A DNA stretch of 64,000 bases from Streptomyces vietnamensis (GTDB lineage Bacteria > Actinomycetota > Actinomycetes > Streptomycetales > Streptomycetaceae). A model generated the notes under the pieces. That model saw nothing but the letters and a program-made list of their open reading frames with translations. It searched no databases and was not told the origin of the DNA. Location of the stretch: positions 4,383,001-4,447,000 of the forward strand of contig NZ_CP010407.1 in assembly GCF_000830005.1 (NCBI RefSeq), given 5' to 3'. Shown one piece after another: positions 43,855 through 51,292 of this stretch; the stretch's first letter is position 1; each line of letters begins with the position of its first letter. A program made the translations under genes and the position numbers.

Positions 43855-44321
43855 CGATATCCCCTGGTTGAAGTGAATGTGCCGACTGGTCATCACAGAA
43901 AGTATCGGCATCACTACAGATGAGATCGAGAAGGAACGTCCCTTCCTCGAATCACCCTTCGATCCAGTGAATGGGCCCTTCCAGTCCACCGCTCATCCCT
44001 GCGCGACATCGCTGCAGGTCACAGCCGTCGTCTCAGTCGGTGCGCGCTATCGGAAGGCGAGTTGAGTTCCTCGGCCGGGTAGAAGCCGTTGACGCCCAGG
44101 GTGTTGGCGAGGTGCCGCGGCGGGCCCGGTCGCTTTGTCGGGTGTGAATTGGGCGATGGCCGTCATCGGCGGAGGCGTCCGGCTCGGGGTGAGCCGGACG
44201 CCTCCGTAGTCAGCGGGGTGGTGCGTGGGTCGGGTCAACTGCACCTGGGCGCAGCACTGTTGGCGCGCACGCGCCGCGATTGCCCGGCACCCATCCCCCC
44301 GCCCCCCCATCCCTCACCCCC
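43855..44321. other. noncoding stretch with perfect hairpin
   Basis: 467 bp without a convincing gene. It contains the promoter side of the secreted-protein operon and a perfect 16-bp hairpin (CGGAGGCGTCCGGCTC at 44170-44185 and its complement at 44191-44206), probably a terminator. The minus strand at about 44050-44120 encodes the short phrase HLANTLGVNGFYPAEELNS in a frame without a start, possibly a gene remnant. Confidence 0.5.
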
Positions 44322-44807
44322 TCAGCCCGCGAACACCTCGCGCAGCTTCGTCTCCTTCTCGCTGTCCAGGTTGGAGTGGATCAGCTCCGTGTGGCCGCCC
44401 GGAAAGGCCTCCCGGATGCGTTCGACCACGGCGTCCTGCGAGAGCAGGAACAGCGCCGAAGTCCCGGGCGTCACCTTCGACTTGACCGAGTCGATGAAGT
44501 CGTCGTCGATGCCGACGTCCGCCATCTTCCCGCCCAGCGCACCCGCCGCCGCCCCGACCGCCGCGCCGAGCAGGGGCATGAAGAAGAGGAGGCCGAAGAG
44601 CATGCCCCAGAAGGTGCCGGAGAGCGCGCCCGCGCCGGTGAGGTCGTGCAGTTGCTTCGTCTTCGGCTTGCCCGCGTCCGCCGGCCAGCTGACCGTCGCC
44701 GCGTCGAGGACCTTGATCAGTTCCTGCTTCTGCAGCTGGAGCAGGGTGTCCTCCACGGCTGCGGCCCCCTCGGGCGCATCGAATTTCCACACGGTCAACG
44801 TGGCCAC
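44322..44807 (-). CDS. DUF1269 membrane protein
   Basis: 161 residues from a GTG at 44807 with GGAGG 7 bp upstream. The N-terminus TLTVWKFDAPEGAAAVEDTLLQLQKQELI is the conserved DUF1269 start. A Gly/Ala-rich hydrophobic hairpin (GTFWGMLFGLLFFMPLLGAAVGAAAGALGG, about 71-100) can insert in the membrane, and the C-terminal part (GTSALFLLSQDAVVERIREAF) completes the family. The role is unknown. It diverges from the secreted-protein gene at 45007; a palindrome lies between. Confidence 0.88.
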   Translation of the reverse strand: MATLTVWKFDAPEGAAAVEDTLLQLQKQELIKVLDAATVSWPADAGKPKTKQLHDLTGAGALSGTFWGMLFGLLFFMPLLGAAVGAAAGALGGKMADVGIDDDFIDSVKSKVTPGTSALFLLSQDAVVERIREAFPGGHTELIHSNLDSEKETKLREVFAG

Positions 44808-44940
44808 GTCCAGCCTCCAGGAGCTCGCCGTACGGCGCTCGGCAACAGGTACGGCCCAGTAAAGGCGCTGCACCCAGAAGGTGCATCTCGGGATGAAATG
44901 AACGATGGGGCGTGGTGGTCGCATCACCGTCCCCGTAGGA

Positions 44941-44958
44941 GTGATCACCGGTGATCAC
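44941..44958. promoter_or_regulatory. palindromic operator candidate
   Basis: GTGATCACCGGTGATCAC is a perfect 18-bp palindrome built from two copies of the smaller palindrome GTGATCAC. It lies in the spacer of two divergent genes, 49 bp before the secreted-protein start. Confidence 0.55.
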
Positions 44959-45006
44959 CGGTGCGCCTGCGTGAAGGGGCGCGGCGGGCTCCCCAAGGAT
45001 GCGCGC

Positions 45007-45573
45007 ATGCGTCCTTCCTCTTCCTTCCTGAGCCGTGCCCGGGCCCTCGTCCCGTTCGTCGCCGCCGTCGCCCTCCTCGGTACCGCCGGTTCGTCCGTGG
45101 CCGGTGCGGCGGAGGCCTGCGGCTCCGTCATCACCGCCCCCCTCGCCCCTCCCGTCTCCGCCGACGACCCCTGTCCCAGCGCCGACCCGGTCGTGTGCCG
45201 GATCCGCGTCCTGCCGATGGACGAGAAGGTCGAGGCCCAGCGGACCCGGATGCAGTACCACGGGCTCCTGGAGGACATGCACCGCACCGAGCGCGACATG
45301 CGGGAGGCGGGCGCCACGGACGAGGAGATCGCCCGGGAGCTCGTCGACATGCGCAACCAGGCCAAGGAGATCACCCGCGCCGGCATGACCCCCGAGGAGG
45401 TCCGGATCCTGGAGGAGCGGAACATCGCCAAGTACGGCAACCCCCTGGGCCCCACCGCGGACCAGCTGTACGCCAAGTACGGCTCCTGGCAGCAGGTCAT
45501 CGACGCGTCGATGCGGACCAGCTACGCCGTCGACCGCGAGCTGAGCCTCGAGTACCGCCCCTGCTCCGTGTGA
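45007..45573 (+). CDS. secreted protein of unknown function
   Basis: 188 residues from the ATG at 45007 with AAGGAT upstream. The signal peptide is SRARALVPFVAAVALLGTAG, cleaved near AGAAEA. The mature protein has Cys at its start and end (ACGSV, PCPSADPVVCRIRV, YRPCSV), so disulfides are likely, and a long charged helix (MQYHGLLEDMHRTERDMREAGATDEEIARELVDMRNQAKEI). I do not recognise a family. It is the last chromosomal gene before the mobile element. Confidence 0.7.
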   Translation: MRPSSSFLSRARALVPFVAAVALLGTAGSSVAGAAEACGSVITAPLAPPVSADDPCPSADPVVCRIRVLPMDEKVEAQRTRMQYHGLLEDMHRTERDMREAGATDEEIARELVDMRNQAKEITRAGMTPEEVRILEERNIAKYGNPLGPTADQLYAKYGSWQQVIDASMRTSYAVDRELSLEYRPCSV

Positions 45574-45682
45574 CCACCGACGGCCCTGTACGACGTGCGT
45601 GCCGGCCGGCGAGCCGGTCCGCGCCGCTCGTGCAGGGTCGTCCCGCGTCCGTGACCAAGCGGGATCCGCCGCTGGGCCGGAG

Positions 45683-45798
45683 AACGTCGAAGGGCCCCAC
45701 CGCGAACGGTGGGGCCCTTCGACAACGTGCCCGGTGAGGCACTGGCGGAGGATACGAGATTCGAACTCGTGAGGGGTTGCCCCCAACACGCTTTCCAA
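45683..45798. repeat. attL: attL: 116-bp direct repeat with tRNA-Ser 3' fragment
   Basis: Identical to 62924-63039. It holds a 17-bp-arm terminator hairpin (45686-45723) and the tRNA-Ser(GGA) 3' part from CCA back into the anticodon loop (45743-45798). Identity ends in the anticodon stem, after CTTTCCAA. It is the chromosomal 3' end left behind when the element inserted. Confidence 0.92.
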
Positions 45799-45838
45799 CT
45801 GTCCGCTCCACCGTTCGCGGACATTCGCAGGTGTTCGC

Positions 45839-45881
45839 GCGGCCGTTCAGGTATGCATCGTGGATGCAGGTGAACGGCCGC
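45839..45881. terminator. nested inverted repeat, probable terminator of the NB-ARC gene
   Basis: Outer arms GCGGCCGTTCA (45839-45849) and its complement (45871-45881) enclose a second repeat TGCATC/GATGCA (45854-45859, 45863-45868). It is 92 bp past the NB-ARC stop on the minus strand. Its position beside attL also allows a role in recombination. Confidence 0.55.
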
Positions 45882-45895
45882 GTCCTACGGCGTAC

Positions 45896-45916
45896 TGGAC
45901 AAAGACCAGGACAACG
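45896..45916 (+). repeat. 21-bp repeat shared with the end of int (arm-site candidate)
   Basis: TGGACAAAGACCAGGACAAC followed by G occurs here and at 62892-62912, the last codons of the integrase gene, in the same orientation. In the excised circle the two copies would lie on either side of the att core, as arm-type integrase sites do. Confidence 0.6.
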
Positions 45917-45972
45917 CTTGGCGGGACGTAGGACCTTCCGTTCCGTAAACCGTGTGGATCGGTCGTAGACGG

Positions 45973-48900
45973 TCACTGTGGCTTCTCGTGGTCTTCTGCG
46001 AGGGTCTCGGAGGCGGGAACGGCCGTCACGGTTGCTGTACTCGGTTCCTGCAAGGCTTCGACCAAACCGCGGATGATGGTGGTGATCTCGCGAGTGGCAT
46101 GGGTGTGAGGGTGGTCTGGGCCGAGGAGGCGTTCGCGGTCGGCCAGTACTCGCTCGCATAGTTCCAGGGCTTCCTGGATGCGTCCGACATCGGTGTAGGA
46201 GACGGCCAGGTTGTTGCGGGCGCTAAGGGTGTCGGGGTGGTCTGGGCCGAGGAGGCGTTCGCGGTCGGCCAGTACTCGCTCGCGTAGTTCCAGGGCTTCC
46301 TGGTTGCGCCCGGACTTGATGTAGGAGACGGCCAGGTTGCTGCGGGCGCTAAGGGTGTCGGGGTGGTCCGGGCCGAGGAGGCGTTCGCGGTCGGCCAGTA
46401 CTCGCTCGCGTAGTTCCAGGGCTTCCTGGTTGCGCCCGGACTTGGTGTAGGAGTTGGCCAGGTTGTTGCGGGCGCTAAGGGTGTCGGGGTGGTCCGGGCC
46501 GAGGAGGCGTTCGCGGTCGGCCAGTACTCGCTCGCGTAGTTCCAGGGCTTCCTGGTTGCGCCCGGACTTGGTGTAGGAGTTGGCCAGGTTGCTGCGGGCG
46601 CCAAGGGTGTCGGGGTGGTCCGGGCCGAGGAGGCGTTCGCGGTCGGCCAGTACCCGTTTTTTCAGCTGCAGGGCTTCCTGGATGCGCCCGACATCGGTGT
46701 AGGAGCTGGCCAGGTTGCTGCGGGCCGTGAGGGTGTCGGGGTGGTCCGGGCCGAGGAGGCGTTCGCGGTCGGCCAGTACCCGTTCTTCCAGCTGCAGGGC
46801 TTCCTGGATGCGTCCGGCCTCGGTGTAGGAGACGGCCAGGTTGCTGCGGGCCGTGAGGGTGTCGGGGTGGTCCGGGCCGAGGAGGCGTTCGCGGTCGGCC
46901 AGTACCCGTTCTTCCAGCTGCAGGGCTTCCTGGATGCGCCCGACATCGGTGTAGGAGACGGCCAGGTTGCTGCGGGCCGTGAGGGTGTCGGGGTGGTCCG
47001 GGCCGAGGAGGCGTTCGCGGTCGGCCAGTACCCGTTCATCCAGCTGCAGGGCTTCCTGGATGCGTCCGGCCTCGGTGTAGGAGACGGCCAGGTTGCTGCG
47101 GGCCGTGAGGGTGTCGGGGTGGTCCGGGCCGAGGAGGCGTTCGCGGTCGCCCAGGACTCGCTCGTGCAGTTCCAGGGCTTCCTGGTTGCGCCCGGCCTCG
47201 GTGTAGGAGTTGGCCAGGTTGCTGCGGGCCGTGAGGGTGTCGGGGTGGTCCGGGCCGAGTGAGCCTTCGAAGTCGGCCAGTACTCGCTCGCGTAGTTCCA
47301 GGGCTTCCTGGATGCGTCCGACATCGGTGTAGGAGTTGGCCAGGTTGCTGCGGGTGCCAAGGGTGTCGGGGTGGTCCGGGCCGAGGAGGCGTTCGCGGTC
47401 GGCCAGGACTCGCTCGTGCAGTTCCAGGGCTTCCTGGTTGCGCCCGGCCTCGGTGTAGGAGTTGGCCAGGTTGCTGCGGGCCGTGAGGGTGTCGGGGTGG
47501 TCCGGGCCGAGTGAGCCTTCGAAGTCGGCCAGTACTCGCTCGCGTAGTTCCAGGGCTTCCTGGATGCGTCCGACATCGGTGTAGGAGTTGGCCAGGTTGC
47601 TGCGGGTGCCAAGGGTGTCGGGGTGGTCCGGGCCGAGGAGGCGTTCGCGGTCGGCCAGGACTCGCTCGTGCAGTTCCAGGGCTTCCTGGATGCGTCCGAC
47701 ATCGGTGTAGGAGTTGGCCAGGTTGCTGCGGGTGCCAAGGGTGTCGGGGTGGTCTGGGCCGAGGAGGCGTTCGCGGTCGGCCAGTACTCGCTCGCGTAGT
47801 TCCAGGGCTTCCTGGATGCGTCCGGCATTGGTGTAGGAGTTGGCCAGGTTGCTGCGGGTGCCAAGGGTGTCGGGGTGGTCCGGACCGTGGTGGTCGGTGC
47901 TGCGCTGAACAACGCTTTGGTCGTATTCGACGGCTTGCTCGTACAGGCCTACTGCGGTCAGACTGCGGCTGACTCGGTACACGCATGTGTGCGTGGTGGG
48001 CTGCCACAGCAATGGGTATGTGTGCTGATCCAGCAGCATGGTGTTCACACGCAGGGTCGCGGAGAGGTCTCGGTCCTGGTGGTCGATGTCGGGCCACAGG
48101 CTGAGAATCGCATCGCCCGCGGTACGGGCGATCGGGGGGAGCGCCTGGTGCTTGATTGTCTCGCGCACGGCCCGTGCTGTCAGGGCGTGCATACGGATCG
48201 GTGCCTGGACGCTGTCCTGTGCAACGAGCGCGTAGGTGCGCAGGCAGTCCAGCGCGGAGTGGATTTCCTCTTCGGTGACGGCCAGTTGCCGTCTGCGCAG
48301 CCAACGACGGCGGGACGGTCGCGATGTGCGTAGGTAGTTTTGCGCCGGTGGCGTGGTCCACAGAGCTGCAGGGTGTCCGAGTGGGTCCACCAAAGCGATG
48401 AGCTGGAGCAGCGTCTGGGCCAGTTGAGTGGTGTCGGAGGCTTGGACGGCGTCTAGGGAGAGCAGAAGCGCCGTGGTGACGGGCCGGCCGTAGCCTTCGG
48501 TGTCTGCCTCCGGTGGGAGAAGGTCGGCGAGTTTGCTGTCCGTTGCCTGGAAGCCGGTGAGGTACGTGCCGACGTCGCACCGCTTGTTAATCATGTAGGC
48601 GGCGGCGTGGCCGAGAGCGAGCGGCAACAGACCCAGAGCCTGGGACAATTCACCTGCGGGACCGTCCTCGAAGAGCTGGGGATGCCCGGCGTCGGACAGA
48701 CGGCGGTGCAGGTAGGCCGTCGCCTCTGTGGGAGTGTAGAGATCAAGGTGGATCAGGCGGCGGCCCTGGCCACTCAGCAGGGCGTCCCTGCGTCTGGTTG
48801 TGGCCAGGACACGGCCGTTGCGGGGGTTGCCGTCCGGCCACCACGCATCGACGGCCACTGGGTCGGTGATGTCGTCGAGCACCACTAGCCACCGCCGGTT

Positions 48901-49374
48901 GGTGGCCGATAGCCAGGCCAGGAACGCCCGTGCGGCGGTGGCATCGTCTGCGCTGCCAGCAAGCCGCAGCTGCTCGGCAGCCTCGGCGTAGGCAGTGATG
49001 ATCTGGTCGGGCTCCGTGGCGCTGACCCACAAGAGCAGGTCAAGCCCGCTGTCCTGCCCTCGGTCCTCATCGCGCAGTTCCCGCGCCAGTGCGGCGGCGA
49101 GCTGGCTCTTGCCGACCCCACCGTCCCCTGCCAGGACCTGCGACAGCACCGGTTTACCCTCACCCTGCTCGCTGCGGGACCGGTGAAGGGACGACCAGGC
49201 CACTGCGCGTGGTTGGAATGCCGCCGCGAGCCTAGGAACGTTGCCCACCCAGACCGGCCAGGAGACCTCCGGCGCCCGCGGAGGCGGCACCTGAACATGC
49301 ACGTCGGTCGTGATCTGCGTGACGTCCCTGCCCGCGCGGGCACGCTGCTGCGTCTGCTTCCGCCCCAGCCCCAC
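45973..49374 (-). CDS. STAND ATPase: N-terminal short motif, NB-ARC, fourteen TPR units (NLR-like)
   Basis: 1133 residues from a GTG at 49374 with AGGGGGAT upstream. Residues 9-24 (QQRARAGRDVTQITTD) form a short motif before the ATPase. The NB-ARC domain has Walker A GDGGVGKS (83-90), Walker B LVVLDDI (163-169), RVLATTRR (about 189-196) and LGLLPLALGHAAAYM. Residues 497-1084 are fourteen 42-residue TPR units (GPDHPDTLxxRxNLAxSYxxxGRxQEALEL), followed by a 49-residue tail. STAND proteins of this type oligomerise on sensing a ligand; several are anti-phage sensors. It has no effector domain of its own. It lies 24 bp after a small membrane-protein gene on the same strand. Cargo of the AICE. Confidence 0.88.
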   Translation of the reverse strand: MGLGRKQTQQRARAGRDVTQITTDVHVQVPPPRAPEVSWPVWVGNVPRLAAAFQPRAVAWSSLHRSRSEQGEGKPVLSQVLAGDGGVGKSQLAAALARELRDEDRGQDSGLDLLLWVSATEPDQIITAYAEAAEQLRLAGSADDATAARAFLAWLSATNRRWLVVLDDITDPVAVDAWWPDGNPRNGRVLATTRRRDALLSGQGRRLIHLDLYTPTEATAYLHRRLSDAGHPQLFEDGPAGELSQALGLLPLALGHAAAYMINKRCDVGTYLTGFQATDSKLADLLPPEADTEGYGRPVTTALLLSLDAVQASDTTQLAQTLLQLIALVDPLGHPAALWTTPPAQNYLRTSRPSRRRWLRRRQLAVTEEEIHSALDCLRTYALVAQDSVQAPIRMHALTARAVRETIKHQALPPIARTAGDAILSLWPDIDHQDRDLSATLRVNTMLLDQHTYPLLWQPTTHTCVYRVSRSLTAVGLYEQAVEYDQSVVQRSTDHHGPDHPDTLGTRSNLANSYTNAGRIQEALELRERVLADRERLLGPDHPDTLGTRSNLANSYTDVGRIQEALELHERVLADRERLLGPDHPDTLGTRSNLANSYTDVGRIQEALELRERVLADFEGSLGPDHPDTLTARSNLANSYTEAGRNQEALELHERVLADRERLLGPDHPDTLGTRSNLANSYTDVGRIQEALELRERVLADFEGSLGPDHPDTLTARSNLANSYTEAGRNQEALELHERVLGDRERLLGPDHPDTLTARSNLAVSYTEAGRIQEALQLDERVLADRERLLGPDHPDTLTARSNLAVSYTDVGRIQEALQLEERVLADRERLLGPDHPDTLTARSNLAVSYTEAGRIQEALQLEERVLADRERLLGPDHPDTLTARSNLASSYTDVGRIQEALQLKKRVLADRERLLGPDHPDTLGARSNLANSYTKSGRNQEALELRERVLADRERLLGPDHPDTLSARNNLANSYTKSGRNQEALELRERVLADRERLLGPDHPDTLSARSNLAVSYIKSGRNQEALELRERVLADRERLLGPDHPDTLSARNNLAVSYTDVGRIQEALELCERVLADRERLLGPDHPHTHATREITTIIRGLVEALQEPSTATVTAVPASETLAEDHEKPQ
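46123..47886 (-). repeat. fourteen tandem 126-bp repeats encoding TPR units
   Basis: The interval is exactly 14 x 126 bp inside the NB-ARC/TPR gene. Units are nearly identical at the DNA level, including silent positions. Units 3-4 and 5-6 are a duplicated 252-bp block differing by one residue (Ala/Gly in RVLxDRERLL). Such an array is expected to change copy number by recombination. Confidence 0.93.
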
Positions 49375-49398
49375 TGGATCCCCCTGCGTTCTGGTTGG

Positions 49399-49767
49399 TC
49401 AGGACCGGTCGCCAGCGACCTGGTCCACGTCGCCCCCGCCGCGCGCCTTCTGCCGGATGCTCTCCCGCAGCGGACGACGCCCCGACCGTGCCGACGAGCC
49501 GTGGCTGCCAGCGGTCTGCTTGACCTTGCCCTTCGTACGCGCCGACTGCCGCACCCGGCGCACCGGTCCACCCCCGCCGGGCGCAGACGCCTGGGAGGCC
49601 CACCAGCCAAGAGCGGCCAGCACGCCGGCCGCGACCACCCCCGCGACCGGGCCGATCACATCCCAAGGGTCGTTCCCACCCGGAGACAACACAGCCCATG
49701 GCACCGCGACGGCGAAAAACGCCACCACTGAGGCCACCACCGCCAGCACCCACCGCAGCGCTGCCAT
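49399..49767 (-). CDS. small two-helix membrane protein with C-terminal motif matching the NB-ARC protein
   Basis: 122 residues from the ATG at 49767, chosen because GGAGGGG lies directly upstream. Two membrane helices (about 5-27 and 37-57) are joined by a short loop (SPGGNDPWD). The basic tail (RRVRQSARTKGKVKQTAGS) ends with RQKARGGGDVDQVAGD (105-120). That ending aligns without gaps to residues 9-24 of the NB-ARC/TPR protein encoded 24 bp downstream: 8 of 16 identical, 3 more similar. Short motifs shared between an effector C-terminus and an NLR N-terminus are the pattern of bacterial amyloid signalling, so this is a candidate membrane-acting effector. The function is inferred, not shown. 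Confidence 0.7.
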   Translation of the reverse strand: MAALRWVLAVVASVVAFFAVAVPWAVLSPGGNDPWDVIGPVAGVVAAGVLAALGWWASQASAPGGGGPVRRVRQSARTKGKVKQTAGSHGSSARSGRRPLRESIRQKARGGGDVDQVAGDRS

Positions 49768-49918
49768 GCCACCCCTCCGCATCGAGTAACACGCTTGTAA
49801 AACAGCATGATTGCACGCACCGACCCCCAGCACGCGGCTATGAAGAGACCACCCCGCGACTGCCGGACCGCCATACCCACACAGTCGGCGGAACCTGAAC
49901 GGCGCCGCGCCGCGCGCT

Positions 49919-49938
49919 GGCCCCAATAAAGCGGGGCC
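49919..49938. terminator. short hairpin terminator
   Basis: GGCCCC and GGGGCC arms around AATAAAGC, 24 bp past the stop of the kinase gene on the minus strand. The rest of 49768-49961 is the promoter region of the membrane-protein/NB-ARC pair, with an AT-richer segment at about 49788-49815. Confidence 0.5.
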
Positions 49939-49961
49939 TCGCCCGTCTCAGTTCCTGTCGG

Positions 49962-50537
49962 TCAGGTGGGGGGAATCCTGGCATCTAGGGCCCTGGTGAC
50001 GTTCGCGGGATCACCGTCGTACCGCACATGTGGTTCATCTGCTTGAGGAGGGACGAAGCGGGTGCGGTATCGCTGAAGGTCACTCTCGGAGAAGTAGATC
50101 GAGTTGGGGTCGTTAGCGTGAAATGCGTTTCGCCTACTGATCCGCTCCCACAGCTCCGCATGGCTTGCCGCAAGGTAGACAAGCACAGGGGCCGCTCCGG
50201 CATCCGTAGCGATCGCTCGCCACTTCGCACGGTCCTCCGGAGTCCAGAACCCGTGGTCGACGACGACGCTGTGTCCAGCCTTGAGGTGGTTCCTGAGCTC
50301 GATCGCCACATCCGCGAGCACCGGCTGTTCAAGAACAGGGAAGACGCCTCGTGGGAAGTCCACCCCGTACACGCCGTGCCTGCGGAACATCTCCTCATCT
50401 GGGCAAAGTCGCACGAACCCGCGCGCGGTAAGAGTGCGCGAGAGTGTGGTCTTCCCAGAGCCAGGCAGGCCGGCCATGAGGACACAGACCGGCGGCTTTG
50501 GCGGCACGTTCGTCATGGTGTCGTCCATGCCGCTCAC
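49962..50537 (-). CDS. P-loop kinase-like ATPase (AAA_33 type)
   Basis: 191 residues from a GTG at 50537: GGAGG lies 8 bp upstream and the GTGA overlaps the GntR stop. Walker A is MAGLPGSGKTTLSRTL (about 18-33). VVVDHGFWTPEDRAKWR and VLVYLAASHAELWERISRRNAF give the remaining nucleoside/polynucleotide kinase-like features, including a lid-like Arg pair. The group includes zeta-toxin and aminoglycoside-phosphotransferase-like small-molecule kinases; the substrate is unknown. Translational coupling to the GntR regulator suggests a role in controlling, or signalling to, the element. pSAM2 has a Nudix gene (pif) in its regulatory region instead. Confidence 0.82.
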   Translation of the reverse strand: MSGMDDTMTNVPPKPPVCVLMAGLPGSGKTTLSRTLTARGFVRLCPDEEMFRRHGVYGVDFPRGVFPVLEQPVLADVAIELRNHLKAGHSVVVDHGFWTPEDRAKWRAIATDAGAAPVLVYLAASHAELWERISRRNAFHANDPNSIYFSESDLQRYRTRFVPPQADEPHVRYDGDPANVTRALDARIPPT

Positions 50538-51292
50538 GACGAGACCTCCGATTCTGTTCGCCACGTCCGGCCGGGCCCTCCAAGGTCTACGCCGTACTCC
50601 ACGATGTTGCCCTCGCTATCGATGAACTTCGCGGTCATGACGACCACTGGCTCCGCAGGCGGGTTTTCGGGATCCAGTTCCAGCAGGCGCGCGTACTCCG
50701 CTGTCAGCGGGGAGGCGGACGCGGTGTCGATTCGGTGGCTGATCGGGTGGCCTGTCGCCTGGGCGATGAGCTGAAGGGAGGTTCCCCCCGTCAGCCGCTC
50801 ACTCGTCGCAAGCTGAGGAATCATCCGGCCGTACCGAGCGGGAATCCATGACGTGCTGTGGGCGACGATGCCGTGCCGGTCCCGATACACGCGGCTCCGG
50901 CGGACCACTTCGGTGCCCGGCTGGATGTCCAGCGCTTGCGCCACATCAGCAGGCGCCGGCACCACAGATGCCTGATGTGAATCAGACCTCTCGCCATCCC
51001 CCCAGCTGGACCCGGTGCGGCGCCCCCGGTCCTGCCGTTGGGATCCGGAGGACATGGGGGCGGGCTGGTCGAGGACCTCCGTGCCGATGCCATGGATGCC
51101 TCGGACGAGTCCTTCGTTGCGTAGCTTCCGCAGAGCCTTCTCAGCCGTAGCAGTGCTTACCTTCCACTCCTCCGAGAGGTTCTTGATGCTCGGCAGGAGA
51201 GTGCCCGGCTGGAGCTGACCGGACGCGATCAGCTCGGCGTAGTGGGCGGCAATCCTTGCGTAGGGCGCCCGATTATCGGCCTGACCTGCCAT
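50534..51292 (-). CDS. GntR/HutC-family regulator (KorSA-like)
   Basis: 252 residues. The N-terminal winged helix is IAAHYAELIASGQLQPGTLLPSIKNLSEEWKVSTATAEKALRKLRNEGLVRGIHGIGTEVL (about 13-73). The C-terminal UTRA effector domain (VVRRSRVYRDRHGIVAHSTSWIPARYGRMIPQL) spans about 110-245. In pSAM2 the GntR protein KorSA represses transfer and replication genes; this gene has the same place, divergent from the transfer operon. The repeated AGGGAACC boxes at 51323-51375 are its probable binding sites. Confidence 0.87.
   Translation of the reverse strand: MAGQADNRAPYARIAAHYAELIASGQLQPGTLLPSIKNLSEEWKVSTATAEKALRKLRNEGLVRGIHGIGTEVLDQPAPMSSGSQRQDRGRRTGSSWGDGERSDSHQASVVPAPADVAQALDIQPGTEVVRRSRVYRDRHGIVAHSTSWIPARYGRMIPQLATSERLTGGTSLQLIAQATGHPISHRIDTASASPLTAEYARLLELDPENPPAEPVVVMTAKFIDSEGNIVEYGVDLGGPGRTWRTESEVSS

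Noticed and set aside
44047..44310. Protein gene on the minus strand (87 codons)
   Set aside because: The frame crosses a perfect terminator hairpin, and its composition is not protein-like. A phrase HLANTLGVNGFYPAEELNS in another frame might be a remnant, but it has no start and I could not link it to a family.
45743..45798. Second tRNA-Ser gene near 45.75 kb
   Set aside because: Only the 3' half matches a tRNA; after the anticodon loop the sequence differs and cannot form D and acceptor arms. It is the att duplicate.
46123..47886. CRISPR-like or satellite array
   Set aside because: The repeat is 126 bp, without unique spacers, in frame throughout and encodes TPR units.
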